Assembly: GCA_963965975.1 (NCBI GenBank)
Contig: OZ014423.1
Span: 3,038,001-3,102,000, forward strand
Origin: Xestospongia bergquistia
Taxonomy: Eukaryota; Porifera; Demospongiae; Haplosclerida; Petrosiidae
DNA: 64,000 bases
Reading direction: 5' to 3'
In this document: positions 34,266 to 45,930 of the stretch, piece by piece
How the letters are laid out: each line of letters begins with the position of its first letter
Numbering within the stretch: the first letter of the stretch is position 1
Made by a program: the position numbers and the translations under genes
The notes under the pieces: model-generated
Database searches by the model: none
Told to the model about the DNA's origin: nothing
What the model saw: only the letters and a program-made list of their open reading frames with translations

Positions 34266-34372
34266 ATAAAGATTATGATTCTTCTTTCAATAAACCAGAT
34301 GGCGATGCAAGCTCTGCATTATATTCTAAAGAAAAAATTAAACACAGTGTACCTTACCAAAATAATTCATAA
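34266..34372 (+). CDS. Terminal exon of the ankyrin-Roc-COR gene
   Basis: After TTCATTCAG the phase-1 frame reads DKDYDSSFNKPDGDASSALY and ends TAA at 34370-34372. It joins in frame to the spacer or microexon copies. No domain is recognised; it is a polar C-terminal tail. Confidence 0.55.
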
Positions 34373-34400
34373 GAGTTATATAAACATATCAATGAGGTAA

Positions 34401-34600
34401 NNNNNNNNNNNNNNNNNNNNNNNNNNNNNNNNNNNNNNNNNNNNNNNNNNNNNNNNNNNNNNNNNNNNNNNNNNNNNNNNNNNNNNNNNNNNNNNNNNNN
34501 NNNNNNNNNNNNNNNNNNNNNNNNNNNNNNNNNNNNNNNNNNNNNNNNNNNNNNNNNNNNNNNNNNNNNNNNNNNNNNNNNNNNNNNNNNNNNNNNNNNN
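34401..34600. other. Assembly gap (200 N)
   Basis: A run of exactly 200 unknown bases, just downstream of the terminal exon. The size is probably nominal, so distances across it are unreliable. Confidence 0.99.
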
Positions 34601-35611
34601 TTTGTAAAAAATATCACATGAAGATATATATATATATATATATCATAATAAGATTCATAACCCATATATTTTAAATAAAAGTGCTGGTTCTATATAATGC
34701 ATATAGACCTTATAGCAGATTAGTGTTTAAATGTATTAAATAGCTGGTCTCTTCTTCGTAAACAGCAAAGTGGCAGGTTTTTACAGACTTGACGACAAAC
34801 ATTATCAGTTTGGTCATTGTTGACAGTAGTGTAAGTGTTATAAACCTTAGACTATATTGCTAAGCAACCAAATGCTACATTATATTGCAATAGTGGTGGG
34901 TTAGTACAAATCTTATGATAAGTTACATCAGATATGTCATGGTTCATCGATCTATATGTGTTATGTAAACCGGTCAACTCAGAATTTTTTAAGAGATTCC
35001 CTCTCAGGCAATAGCTGTTTTAAAATCCCCTTGTTGGCAGGTCTATACAGTGCATATAAACCAGTGAACCTTGAAATATATTATACATATATATAATGCA
35101 ATCAATCAACCTTTTGGCTTTATTTAAACTATTAAATTTGTTGATACACCGTCATTTTTTATTGTATGAGTATGATTCTGACTATCAAGGTATTTAATTA
35201 ATTTATTTTACAATAGACATCATATAATATTTATTCTCTTTTACTATAAAGGTCAATCATTGGTGTACCAGCTAACATGAAATTTGTTCTGTTGCTCACA
35301 ACAATGATAGTATATAGTCTATATATGTTTGTATATGATGTACATGAAAGTTTGCTGTATCTGTGTTTATTACATTGCTTATATTAACTATATGCTGTGA
35401 AATGTTGAAACTTTATTAGTTATTATGTGAACAGTTTGTTACCTTTGATTACATAATATGCAACATCTTTAGTGTATGTGTGCATATATTATTGCTGCTT
35501 TATTTTGGAATTGCAGTTCAAGCTTTATGATTTCTTTTTATTTTGATCTTATGAGCTATATGTGTTGCTATTGCAGGTTATTTTATGCTATGCTTTATAA
35601 TATTGTACTGT

Positions 35612-35678
<67 letters not shown>

Positions 35679-36491
35679 GATAAAAACCTTTTAAAATGTT
35701 CTTAATAAAAACAGTTTCTTGTAAATTATTAACAATACAGAACATATAAACTGGACACACAGCTTAAAATTAGTTTTCAAGTAAAACTAGTGTATATTAA
35801 TAATTTAATATAGTTCATGTTCCTGTAGATAAATATACTGTTCATAGTTGATGGGACAATATCATCTAGTTCATTGTCATTGCCTCTTACAGAAGTAGAA
35901 ACAGATCCCAAAACTTTTGGCATACACGCATAGTCCATAATTGTTCTGTTCATGTGCATATACTTTCATTTGTTGTAATATTTGTCATTTCCAATAGAAC
36001 ACTGAAATAATTATTTTATAATTAGATTCCAATGTATTGTTAACAAGGCCTAAATGGCTACACCTACATTTTAATTTCCTCTCATATGTCTAAACCCAAT
36101 TGCATTATTACTATTAATACAAAATTCAAAATGCATTTTGCACAAATGGTTTTGCATTTTACAAATATTGCAATACCTATTTTGAACTCAATCTTTGTGT
36201 GTGTCAATTGCACGAACAATCCATCCTAGATATGCAGGCAGATCTAGACAAAATCTTTTAGAAAGTTCTCAAGCAAGTCCACTAGAACAGACTAAAAACA
36301 CAAGTAATCTATTTCTGAGTGTTGTTACAAATGGTCAAATGGTCATTGGCATAGATTTATGTGTACTGATCTCCATCAGTTTGTAACGAGTTCCATTGCA
36401 GCAGACTGGCAAATTACATCCATAAATCTGACCTCCTCTGACTCAGCAATGTTTGCTTAGTCAGCAAATGATGCAAGTGTTATCATTGTTA
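34601..36491. other. Intergenic, microsatellites
   Basis: I see no supported gene. It contains (AT)n at 34623-34643 and a longer (AT)n at about 35611-35674. Three related phrases like CTATATAATGCATATAGACC lie near 34690, 34950 and 35040 and may belong to a decayed inverted-repeat element. Confidence 0.55.
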
Positions 36492-37060
36492 CTTTGTTTA
36501 CTTATCAATTGATGTAAGTGTTGTTGTTATTATTATTATTATTATTCATCAATGTTTCAAGACATATACCAATGGACTGATTTCTTCTGATACTATTGTG
36601 TCTAGCATTGACTTTAATAATGATAGTGAACTCTTTGCAATAGGAGAAATGAATAAAAGCATTAAGATGAGTCTATTCTGCTGTAATGAGCAATCAAATA
36701 TATTGCACATACAGCTGTGATTGTCATCTCTTTTAAGGACTCAAGAAGTTTTATTGTGGCAGCTAATAGCGAAAGGTTCATAAAGGTACATTGTGTGATT
36801 TAATATAAATATTGATGTATTGTCTATTTAGGTTTTGGAAATGAACTTTCAATAAAGACCTACTATGGTGTTGTTCCCAACTTCCCATGTAATATTTACT
36901 TCTATTTCATTCTTTTATTTTTCATAATTTAAAATAGAAAGTAAATGGTAACACAATAGTATCAGAAGAAATCAATCCATTGGTATATGTCTTGAAACAT
37001 TGAATAATAATAATAATAATAATAACAACAACACTTACATCAATTGATAAGTAAACAAAG
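36492..37060. repeat. Large inverted repeat, 110-bp arms, about 350-bp spacer
   Basis: 36492-36601 and 36951-37060 are near-perfect reverse complements: CTTTGTTTACTTATCAATTG..., a (GTT)n(ATT)n tract, ATCAATGTTTCAAGACATAT..., ending ACTATTGTGT. A few mismatches and a small length difference in the triplet tract are visible. It would fold into a long hairpin. It is probably a foldback element; no coding content is seen in the spacer. Confidence 0.85.
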
Positions 37061-38272
37061 CAAATTGAAACAATTAATAGGAAAATGGTCTCAAAATTGA
37101 ACTGTACATTAATTAAAAACAGTAGCAAAATGGTAGGAATTAAATTTGAAATAGTAAATTAAACAATAGTCAATAGTCAACAGGAGGGACCAGTACATGT
37201 TGAGCAAATGGGACTCACTTAATTTCATACCTCCAGCTGAAAGAAATAATATTATTTCATTAATTAACTTAACATTTAACAAACATCTAGTACAGTTGAT
37301 AGTTGTTTTACCTTTTTCTCTTGATGTGGTAGTACCAAGACCTCCTGTCAGTAATCATGTGAGATTATTAATAAAGAGAGATGATAATATCAGGAAATTC
37401 CCTCCAAACTTCACACCATTCAAATTTTTGAATATAATACAGAGAAAGTGAGTAAAAAATAATCATTGGAAAGAAATGCAGTTACCTTTAACACTGTTAA
37501 TCTATACAACAGACTACAATACCTGAAACCAGTGGAGAGGATGTAAGACAGCAATTTTTATAATGATCCATCTTATTACATTAAAAGTTTATATAACATA
37601 GACTGACATTGAAGAAGTAAGAATGTATATACTGAAATGCTTAACATAAGTAACATTAAAGCCTGTACAAGAAAAAGAGGGAGAAGACGATGACAAGGCT
37701 TACCAAGTAAGTAGCAGTGAACCTCAACTGTCAATACTGTGGATTAATCCACTCTATATCATAGTACTTCCAGTGTGGTCAACCACACTGCATAGACAAG
37801 AGGTGCTGAGAAACAGCACCTGATAACAGTGCGAGTACATTAACAAAAGTTAACTTACGTCGTTATCATTTTATGTAAAAACTACACACAGTTTTGTAGG
37901 TTTTGTTGGCCTAAAATAAAACTAAGTCAAGTGAAAGTATCAATCAAACTATGTCATATATACACAGGAAGCAATAACAAAAAAATGTCACCAATGGGTA
38001 AGTCCACAACACAATTCACTACACTTTATCCTATGTCAAGTCAAAGTGTGCTGTTAATAACTTTAAAAAAAAAGACTAAACGCACATTTTTGTGAAGCAT
38101 TATCATGCTTTTTTAAAATTAAGCATATTATGAAGTGTTCTTATTATGATTAATGAACTTATAGAAACAAACAAACAAAAAGTACAGAGAGAGGAAGAAA
38201 GGAATCCAGTGACAGTTTATAACCTCAATTGATGTTATAAACAATGACTGGATTCCTTTGTCCCCAGTCAGC
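37061..38272. other. Repeat-rich stretch upstream of the MULE relic
   Basis: There is an open frame at 37200-37451 that I do not recognise (FIPPAERNNIISLINLTFNK). A Cys/His-rich broken frame lies near 37710-37810 (NCQYCGLIH, YFQCGQPHCIDKRC). Both may be 5' parts of the MULE-type element that follows. An inverted GGAATCCAGT / ACTGGATTCC pair lies at about 38201-38256. Confidence 0.4.
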
Positions 38273-38790
38273 GGAATACAACATCATGTGTGATAATGAC
38301 TTCCTGCTATGTTTACAAATACCAATGCAAGTGTCAATGATAAAGAAATCTTGGCATCAAAAAATATTATACATTGACTCAATCCATGGTACTAACAGCT
38401 ATTACTGCTTGGTATAGATGAGTCTGCTGAGGATTACACTGCTGGTTAGCATTTGTCACATTGCGAATATCAATTTGTGCTTCATCATTTTCTAATAGCA
38501 GTTAAGAAGAGGGTTGGCTTTGTAACATCACATTGGTTTATGTCTGATGACACTGGACAGTTTTACACTGCCTGGAGGGTCAGTATTTGTGAGGTCAACA
38601 ATAAACTAATATATATGTATATGATGTTTATTGTGAACTCACCTGGCATGTAGTGTAGATAGGATATGGCTTGAGAAACTCTCCTTGATAAAGACAAACA
38701 TTTGGAGATAACAGTGTATCATAACTTACATGTTTTAATGGAAGAGAAAGACATACAGAGTTTGAAATGTTTTTGAAAAAACAGTTCAAC
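38273..38790 (+). pseudogene. MULE-type transposase relic
   Basis: Frame pieces read DFLLCLQIPMQVSMIKK, then LYIDSIHGTNSYYCLV, then SHCEYQFVLHHFLIAVKKRV and FMSDDTGQFYTAW, then DMAxETLLDKDKHLE-like fragments. IDSxHGTN and MSDDxxQFYxAW are signatures of MULE-type DDE transposases; the Asp of each motif would be catalytic. Frameshifts and stops are scattered, for example TAG directly after YYCLV. More remnants may extend to about 39960 (LNDLLEAIMSDGGDLDVI near 39185), but I cannot define ends or terminal repeats. Confidence 0.7.
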
Positions 38791-38999
38791 AACTTCATAT
38801 TAATAATAAAGCATCCCTTTTTGCAGAGTAGAACCTACATAGACAGAATACAACAATGAGCATGATCATACAGACAAGGATCATTTATCAACAGTAATAT
38901 GCACATTAAGGCTTTCCTTCTTGCATTAAAATACATATACAGTAATGGAAGATTGATTAGAGTAGATAATCAACATTAATATGTTAATGAAAATCACAG

Positions 39000-40330
39000 G
39001 GGACAAAGCATTCCAATGACTTATAAAAATATCCAAGGGTACTTATGTACATATCAAGACTGTGCTGTCATAGAAAACATTTGCAAACACATTAATTTAA
39101 CAGTACACTTTCAACAACACAACAATCCAAAATGACTACATAAAAGCAACTAAACTAATGATAGATAGAATCCAGACAATAAGCTAAATGACTTACTTGA
39201 AGCAATAATGTCAGATGGCGGTGACTTGGATGTTATCAAAACAAGACAACACATTTTTGGCAAAGTTCTGGCTATTACAACATTGGTAGAACAATATACT
39301 TATAAGTCAACGCTACAAATCATTAATACAGCATAGTAGAAAAAGGAAGAAATTTGAAAGAACTTTAAAAAATACACTACATTTTATATGACAAAGAAAG
39401 TAGCATATGTAGGCCTGAACTTAACATCAGCAAGTAATTAATAACATTCACCTTCTATTTGTAGGTACTCTAATGCTGTTATGTACCAAAGATAGAACAA
39501 ATAAGGTCATTGATGAAACAGCAGCCAAATTTGCACTGGTACATAATTTAAAAGAGATTGAACAAGCTTCTAGAACAAATATTTGACTTCAAAATAACTA
39601 ACATACAAACATACACTGACAGGATTAAATGACAAAAGAAACATGGGAACCATTATAACATCTAGGTAAGATCACATGGCATTATACTGAATTATGATCA
39701 TTAACCTAAAAGTAACCTAAGTACTAAATGTTTGTATGGATGTGCTCTCATTGTCAACTATCTACGAGACACAGAAATATGATAGAATGTGCATGACTGC
39801 TGTAAGTATTTCACAGGTAAGTTCATTAAATGTATACTACAATAGATATTAACATACAGACCAAGAATTAACACATAATAAGTCAATAGTTTACCTTCTA
39901 CTTTCTAGGACATTGTGAACATGGACATTCCACCAACAACTGTATGGAATTGCTTGAGTTGCATTAAGATAAAGTCAATTAAATGAGAGGAATGATTATA
40001 TTTTAAGTTATGCAGTTATAAATTGCAGCTTGTCATTTATAGAAAAAGATTACAGTGTTTGTTTAACTTGTTATTATTTGATTTAACAATTTTCTATCAT
40101 AGTTATGTAAGATACAAAATATGCATACATGTTCAATACAAAAATTAACTATTGTGCATTAAAATAATCAATAATAATTATTATTTTCCTTTTTATAGAT
40201 AGGTAAGAGAAAGTCAGACTATACTATAGACAGAACGGATCAATTTTCAGATGTTTACTTGTATCTCTTTCCAAGTCGATTTATACTCATGCTTCTTTGT
40301 TTGTACTAAGAGAGAGATTCCATGCATTCC
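39000..40330. other. Intergenic, possible MULE remnants
   Basis: No intact frame. Short coding-like stretches at 39185-39240 and 39910-39965 (FLGHCEHGHSTNNC) might be the end of the MULE-type element. Otherwise AT-rich. Confidence 0.4.
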
Positions 40331-40378
40331 TTAGGATTATTAGGATTATTAGGATTATTAGGATTATTAGGATTATTA
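40331..40378. repeat. 9-bp tandem repeat (TTAGGATTA)
   Basis: Slightly more than five copies of TTAGGATTA in perfect register, forming a minisatellite. Confidence 0.9.
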
Positions 40379-40443
40379 AGTTGATAGATTATTGTCATGT
40401 TGTGACACCATTTTAATTATGATATATATTTAAACATAAATAG

Positions 40444-40731
40444 CAGGGGTGGAGGAACATATTTGAATTTGGGGGGGGGGGGGCACCAAAGGAGGAGGTC
40501 TGGAGGGCACAGCCCCTAGAAGCTGAGGAGTGTTTTTGCTTTTAATCTATTAAATACATATCAATCTTGGTACCCGATTACCACAATTATGTTATAATTA
40601 CAATGAGTGTTTTCATTGTTCTCTACGTATTGCATACTTCAGTGTAAAATTTTTTTGGGATGTGTTGTATTTTTTTTTTTTTGGGGGGGGGGGCACGTGC
40701 CCCTGGTGCCCTATAGGTTCCTCCACCACTG
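40444..40731. mobile_element. Small inverted-repeat element, 288 bp, G-tracts
   Basis: The left end CAGGGGTGGAGGAACATA is mirrored by the right end (reverse complement CAGTGGTGGAGGAACCTA). Just inside both ends lie long G-runs (12 to 13 G) followed by GCACC or GCACGTGCCCC. AATAG flanks both ends (40439-40443 and 40732-40736). The CAGGGGTGG termini resemble those of hAT elements, but those normally make 8-bp duplications, so the family is open. Confidence 0.7.
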
Positions 40732-41160
40732 AATAGTATTGAGAAATAAAAGTACATATATAAATTTAAGCCAATGACTTTAAAGTGAGTCTTTTCATTT
40801 AATGATAAATCCAATGGAAAAGACATTGAGATACTCAGTTTTGGTACTCTAGAACTTGTAGTAATTAAGCCTTACAGTAAATATGTATTGAAAGAGGAAT
40901 GTTGGCTTAGTACATTATAGTTCACTACAATAGACTCATTATTTTATTATGCAGATTTGTAAACTCTTCTTTTAGCTATTCTCCATTGTAACAATGATAA
41001 TTTAATTGTTTATAGTAAAACAATGAATGAACCGGAAGTGAATGGGGAAGTTAATAATTTTATTTTAAAATACTTAACTATTAATAATAATTATTAAAAG
41101 TTATTGCGAGGAATCCACTATTAATAAACTGATAACATCTTGTGGTATTTCCCCAAAAAG

Positions 41161-41555
41161 ATGGCAGAACGAAGTAATAGTGTATTCATTGGAAGCGGCT
41201 TGCCCAGTTTCGTACGCGAACATCATTTAAAAGATCACTTTAAAGATTTGAGCGACGATATCGTTCATATTCGATTGATTCGTGACAAAGAAACCAAACG
41301 GCTCAAAGGACACTGTTTTATAACCTTTCGATCTCAAGAGTCAGCTCAAATAGCTGTAAAGAAGTACAACAAGTCGTTGTTGCTTGATAAATTCAAATTA
41401 AAGGTACAATTTGATAAAAATCCTGTCTTATTAGAAAGATTACCTTCTCCACAAGACATTTCAAAGAAGCCACAACATAGAAAAAGACACACTAACAAAA
41501 AACAACGACAGAGATCATTAACACCAATAATGGTTGGTCAAGAAAGCCAATTTTG
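41161..41555 (+). pseudogene. RRM domain of the PARP14-like gene
   Basis: MAERSNSVFIGSGLPSFVRE opens an RRM: RNP2-like SVFIGSGL near residue 7 and RNP1-like KGHCFITF near residue 53. It then runs into a basic Lys/Arg tail (KKPQHRKRHTNKKQRQRS). The frame stops at TGA 41554-41556, where an extra T in a T-run shifts it out of the continuing frame (FDSPEKEEDWPELSQPSE). Confidence 0.85.
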
Positions 41556-42311
41556 ATAGTCCTGAAAAAGAGGAAGATTGGCCTGAACTTAGTCAACCAA
41601 GTGAAATGTTGTCATCTACAAATTATTATGATAGCAATACAAGTACAACTACACACCTAAGTCAACATGTTTACTCAATGCCTTATATACCACATGATAT
41701 CCAACCATTGTTATGTCAGCCCTCAATTGCTACTGACTCTCAACAGGGAGGTACGTCTATGTCCGACAATGAAACAAGTACTTCAGCATACTTGAGTCAA
41801 CCTACTACTTACTCAATGCCTTCTTCACTACCTAGTGTTCAACCATTGTTAAGTCAGCCCTCAATAACTATTGACTTTCAACAAGAAGGTATGTCTATAT
41901 ATGACAATGAAGCAACTGCAATGACATACATAAGCCAATTTTTTTACTGAATACCCTTTTTTCCACCTAATCATAACCAATTTTTATCTTTAATTCAATA
42001 ACTATAGAGTCTTGGCAGAAAGAGGTGTCTATATCTAACAAAGAAGTCTCAACAACTGTACTGGACATTGAAGAGCCACTACCACCTATATCTCTAGATC
42101 CATCACTTGAAGTTCTATTGATTTCAGCAGAAGAAAATTTTCAGGCAATGTTAGCTGATTTTTCAGTAAATTCTAATGAGAACCTATCTGAGATACATAC
42201 AAGAGAATCCAGTGAGTCTGATGGTGTTGATCAAAGCAGACATTCAGCTTTTGGTAAATCTTTACCTGTTGTTAGTGTGAGTCCTGAGATGATCAAGGTT
42301 CATCCAAGAAG
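41534..42311 (+). pseudogene. Repetitive linker of the PARP14-like gene
   Basis: A 46-residue unit (SMP..P..QPLL.QPSI..D.QQ.G.S..DNE...AYLSQ) is present twice and a third copy is decayed after TGA near 41948. A second segment (VSTTVLDIEEPLPPISLDPS, then an acidic Ser-rich stretch) starts after an acceptor-like ACTATAG near 42007 and ends at donor GTATTA (42312), phase 2. Disordered and low-complexity by composition. Confidence 0.65.
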
Positions 42312-42667
42312 GTATTAATTATCATTTGTACAAGAGAATAGAGATATATCAAATCTCTGTACTAAAATTTTACTACATTTTCAAGAGTTTAACACAAATA
42401 GATATGTATGGAATATATTCTTAGATAGACAAAAAGGTCTCAATAGCTGTTGATAGTATAAGATAGCTACTTGTTGATAAATGTAATAGCAATGAATGTA
42501 TAAAACATTCCCTTATCATATGCAAATCTGATTCTTTGTGAGAATAATTCTATTGTATAAGGTTCAGTATACTTGGACAGTGCAGGATGTTCATATTAAT
42601 TAATATGTTATACTCTATTCATTTCAACAGTATTATGTATTATCATGTCTTCATTTTATTTAATTAG

Positions 42668-43066
42668 GATAACTATGTCACAACACCTTTATGATTATTT
42701 TATGAATGATGCTACACAAGATATTAAGCCATTTAATAGTGGAAAGGGCAAACTTACGTTTCAATCAGGAAATTTATACTTTGAAGCTTCTACCTCTAAT
42801 ATGATTAATGATTTCCTGAACAATGTTCTAGTACGATATTCAGAGACAGAATTACCAATTACTAGAGAGCAATAGACTGAACTAATGGCTAATGAATCTA
42901 ATAAATTTAATTCTCTTGTGTCTCCATTTCAAACAAATCCTAATGTTGAGATTATTCCATTACAGGACCCCATTCCTCAGGTAGTATTTTGTGGCAAGGC
43001 TGAAGCTGTTAACTCAGCTTATGAATATTTCTATTCTAGTTTTGGGAAATAGATAATAGTTAATAG
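42668..43066 (+). pseudogene. First KH-like exon of the PARP14-like gene
   Basis: It starts in phase 2 after TTAATTAG and ends in phase 2 at GTGAGT. The frame (MSQHLYDYFMNDATQDIKPF..., VVFCGKAEAVNSAYEYF) fits the low-similarity KH-like region of PARP14. In-frame TAG at 42873-42875 and at 43048-43050 interrupts it. Confidence 0.65.
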
Positions 43067-43259
43067 GTGAGTAAGATATAATATATATTAAATATAATAG
43101 TAAACGGAATTAACATATATTGATATATAATATGTGTATTAAGAACATACTTTGCAATGACATATTAAATATGTTGATTGAGTTCATATTTAATAATAGT
43201 AGATTATGATCATGAATACTGTTAAGGCTGTACTATTTTCCATTTTGTTTTATTTATAG

Positions 43260-44290
43260 CATTAAACTTGAAGCATTACAAAAGCTTTATCCTGATGTTG
43301 ACCAGAAAATGTTGGACAAATTTCAAGTTATTGTTACATTTGGCACTGAGATAATTACTCTAGATGGTTTAACAGAAAATGTTCACTCTGTTAGGTGTGA
43401 AGTTGAACAGCTTTTGTTGCAGATACAAGTTGGTGTACTTCCACCTCTTAAGCCTATTCTCTACCTTTCCTTTAAGAGAAGGATATCATGTCTGGGAAGT
43501 CAAGTTGTAACTGTAGATGATTCTAAAGGTACTCGTCATGTTTGTTGTACTACAAGAGAGACAGTTCAAGAGTTGCTTGAAATTAGCCAATCTCCATATC
43601 GAAGAGAGGTTGATATTATGTCCTCCACAGTTCAACAAGACTTAAGTCATAAGTATTCTAAGGATATTGAGCTTATTGAGCAGGACCACCTCATTGAAAT
43701 CACTTGGGAGGAGCAGAAGGCAATCTTGCGAGGCTTTGTAGTATCTGACTTGAATTCTGCTAAGTCAAAGTTGTTAAGTAAAGTGAAAATTTTGAGTAAA
43801 GTAAAGAGACCTCTTCAATGTCCTTATCCTATATCTTCCTACATTCATTATATTCTATTTAAACAAGAACAATCAGAGGAAATAAAAGCATTTGTGTCCA
43901 ACCTCAAAGTAAAACTGACTTCACAAAATGAAAAAGTTTATATAGAAGGTCCAGACAGTTCTATTGCAGAAGAAGAGAAGAAAGTGATCAATTTCTTTGC
44001 TCCTCTAGACCTCTTGTACAAAGCATTTTCATATGAGTCTGATTGTTGTTAAAATTTCACAAATTCAAAGAACTTGTCTTCGTGACTTACATAAACAATA
44101 TCAGTTTACTTATCTCATTACAAGACACTCTAAATGCTGTCCCACTCCAGAGAGAAGTACGACCCCAGATAAAGTAGTATGTCAACGTAGACACTCTTCC
44201 TCTTCTGAAAACAAAACAGAATTGGGTTTCACTATTACTATGTATAGTAATAATACAACTGATTTTGAGCAAGTGTGCTCTGTTTTACAG
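43260..44290 (+). pseudogene. Second KH-like exon of the PARP14-like gene
   Basis: It starts in phase 2 after TTTATAG (IKLEALQKLYPDVDQKMLDK...). It contains repeated KH-like units (VIVTFGTEIITLDGLTENVH; LIEITWEEQKAILRGFVVSD; KVYIEGPDSSIAEEEKKV). A frameshift near 44045-44052 (one extra base) moves the frame to KISQIQRTCLRDLHKQY. The exon ends VCSVLQ at donor GTAGGT (44291). Confidence 0.7.
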
Positions 44291-44633
44291 GTAGGTTTTC
44301 TACAGATTAGCCTTCATAATCATTACAGTAACTGTGTTCATACTTCATAGTTATATTGTTTAAAGCAATGTACATTGAAACATGATGTTATCATGTTTGA
44401 ATTATATGAACTGTGTAGGCAGTCAGCCTGACTCAGTGCCATTTGTGAGCATAGATTGCACTGTATGTTATGAATGAATGAATTTTGATGGTCAATCTGT
44501 AAAATTTAGTTTGTGAAATGCTACATGAAAGACAATTGTCTCTTGAACATTAACATTATTATTAATTATATAATATTGACATGCAATGATAATGTTCATA
44601 ATAGTATATTTGTTAATATATTTATGTTTACAG

Positions 44634-45930
44634 GCTTTGAATCCACACACAGAGAAATTTCCAATCCCTCTCAAAACAACTGATCATATCATGAAAATAA
44701 AGAGCCAACTTGAGAAAAAAAATTCAGTAAGAATATTAATTTTGTTAGCAAATCAGAAATGGTATCTGTAATAATTCATGGACTTTGACACAGTGATATA
44801 TTGACATGTCGTGAAACGTTGGAGTGCTCACTTTTTGTATCAAAGAAGATTAAGAAGAATTTACCTCGAGAAAAAATACTCTATTGAAATTGAAGAATAT
44901 CGAAAGAAATGTCACAAATTTTCAATGCCACCACCAAATGAATCAGATAACTTATCTGAGAACTGCTTCATTCTAGTGATAGGTAAGTCTTCTGATGTAG
45001 AGTCAATTTGTAATGATATGGAAAACTTCTTGAGAATTTTTCAGTAGAGATGTTTGTCATTACTTGTCCACAGTTCATAGTTGGTGCATGGAAACGATGG
45101 TGGTCTCAAGTGAAGGATGAGTTAGAGGAGGATCGTAATGTCATAATCAACTTTAGTCAAAGTAATGGCTCTCAAGTTGGCAGAAGAGGTAGTTCACAGG
45201 CTAAACCTGCACTACCACCATCAAAAGATATAAAAGTTGCAATGAATTTTGTGATATTTGGGCCTAACAAAGACAATGTTTCTGAGGTTCGTAAGATTAT
45301 AGAGGAAAAAGAAAATGGACAAGTCATTAGTAAAATGATTCCAATTAAGAAGGAATATCCTTCAGTTACTCATCCTGGAGTTCTTGTAAATTCTTTAGAA
45401 CTCAATCGTTTTATGGTATGGCTACGTCTTCAAGGCGATAAACTTTGTCTTAGTGCTCCTTGTACAGCCACAACTGACCTTGAGGAGGCAAATGCACTTC
45501 TAATCAATCATTTGGAGAAGATGTCATCAAAATCAAACACTCTTGAATATGTTGATGATGTCATTGGAGAAATACTAAGTTCAAATTGTGAGTCAATACT
45601 AAAAGAAGCAAACGCAACAGCAAAGTGTCACAACGTAATAATACGTTTGAACATTATGAAAAAGCCTGTGATCACATTTACTCTGACTGGTTCTCAGGAA
45701 GGGTTAGACATTGTAAAACCAATGGTTAAAGAGGCTATTGAAAAAATAGAGGCTGACATAGACACCTGTCAATTACCAGTTGATTATTTAAAACTTCCGT
45801 ACCTTAAAACTCAAGAATTCAAACAATTTGCAGCACAGGTAAAGAAACGACATAATGTTGTTATTAAACAACCTTTAAGCGACAAAGTCAATAAGGTCAT
45901 TTTACACAGGAGCTTGCAGCTGTCGCTATC
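44634..45930 (+). pseudogene. Third KH-like block of the PARP14-like gene
   Basis: After TTTACAG the frame reads ALNPHTEKFPIPLKTTDHIM, shifts within about 44720-44880, continues as YLEKKYSIEIEEYRKKC, and stops at TAG 45045-45047. It resumes in another frame as KDIKVAMNFVIFGPNKDNVS and IRLNIMKKPVITFTLTGSQE, typical KH-like beta-alpha units ending in an 'E...' helix. This directly precedes the macro domain, as in PARP14. Confidence 0.7.

Larger units (their letters stand above)
7639..34372 (+). pseudogene. Ankyrin-Roc-COR-death gene (kinase-less DAPK-like), whole locus
   Basis: Ankyrin exons of mostly 99 bp, all phase 0-0, run from 7639. The last repeat is fused to a large exon encoding Roc and COR-like regions (30739-32773). 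A death-domain exon (33137-33464), small spacer exons and a terminal exon (stop 34370-34372) follow. Ank-Roc-COR-death is the order found in animal DAPK proteins after their kinase domain; no kinase is visible here. ROCO proteins couple GTP binding to signalling, and death domains recruit apoptotic or immune adaptors. Lesions are TAA at 9765, TGA at 26185, one-base deletions near 31585 and 32232, and TAA at 33213. Either the locus is a pseudogene or the sequence contains errors. Two ankyrin exons with stops have symmetric phases and could be skipped. Confidence 0.75.

Noticed and set aside
34354-34665. Minus-strand open frame across 34354-34665
   Set aside because: Most of it is unknown bases in the assembly gap.
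35578-35760. Minus-strand open frame with Ile-Tyr repeats
   Set aside because: It is only the translation of the (AT)n microsatellite.
40623-40826. Minus-strand open frame with APPPKKKK
   Set aside because: It arises from the G and T tracts of the small inverted-repeat element.
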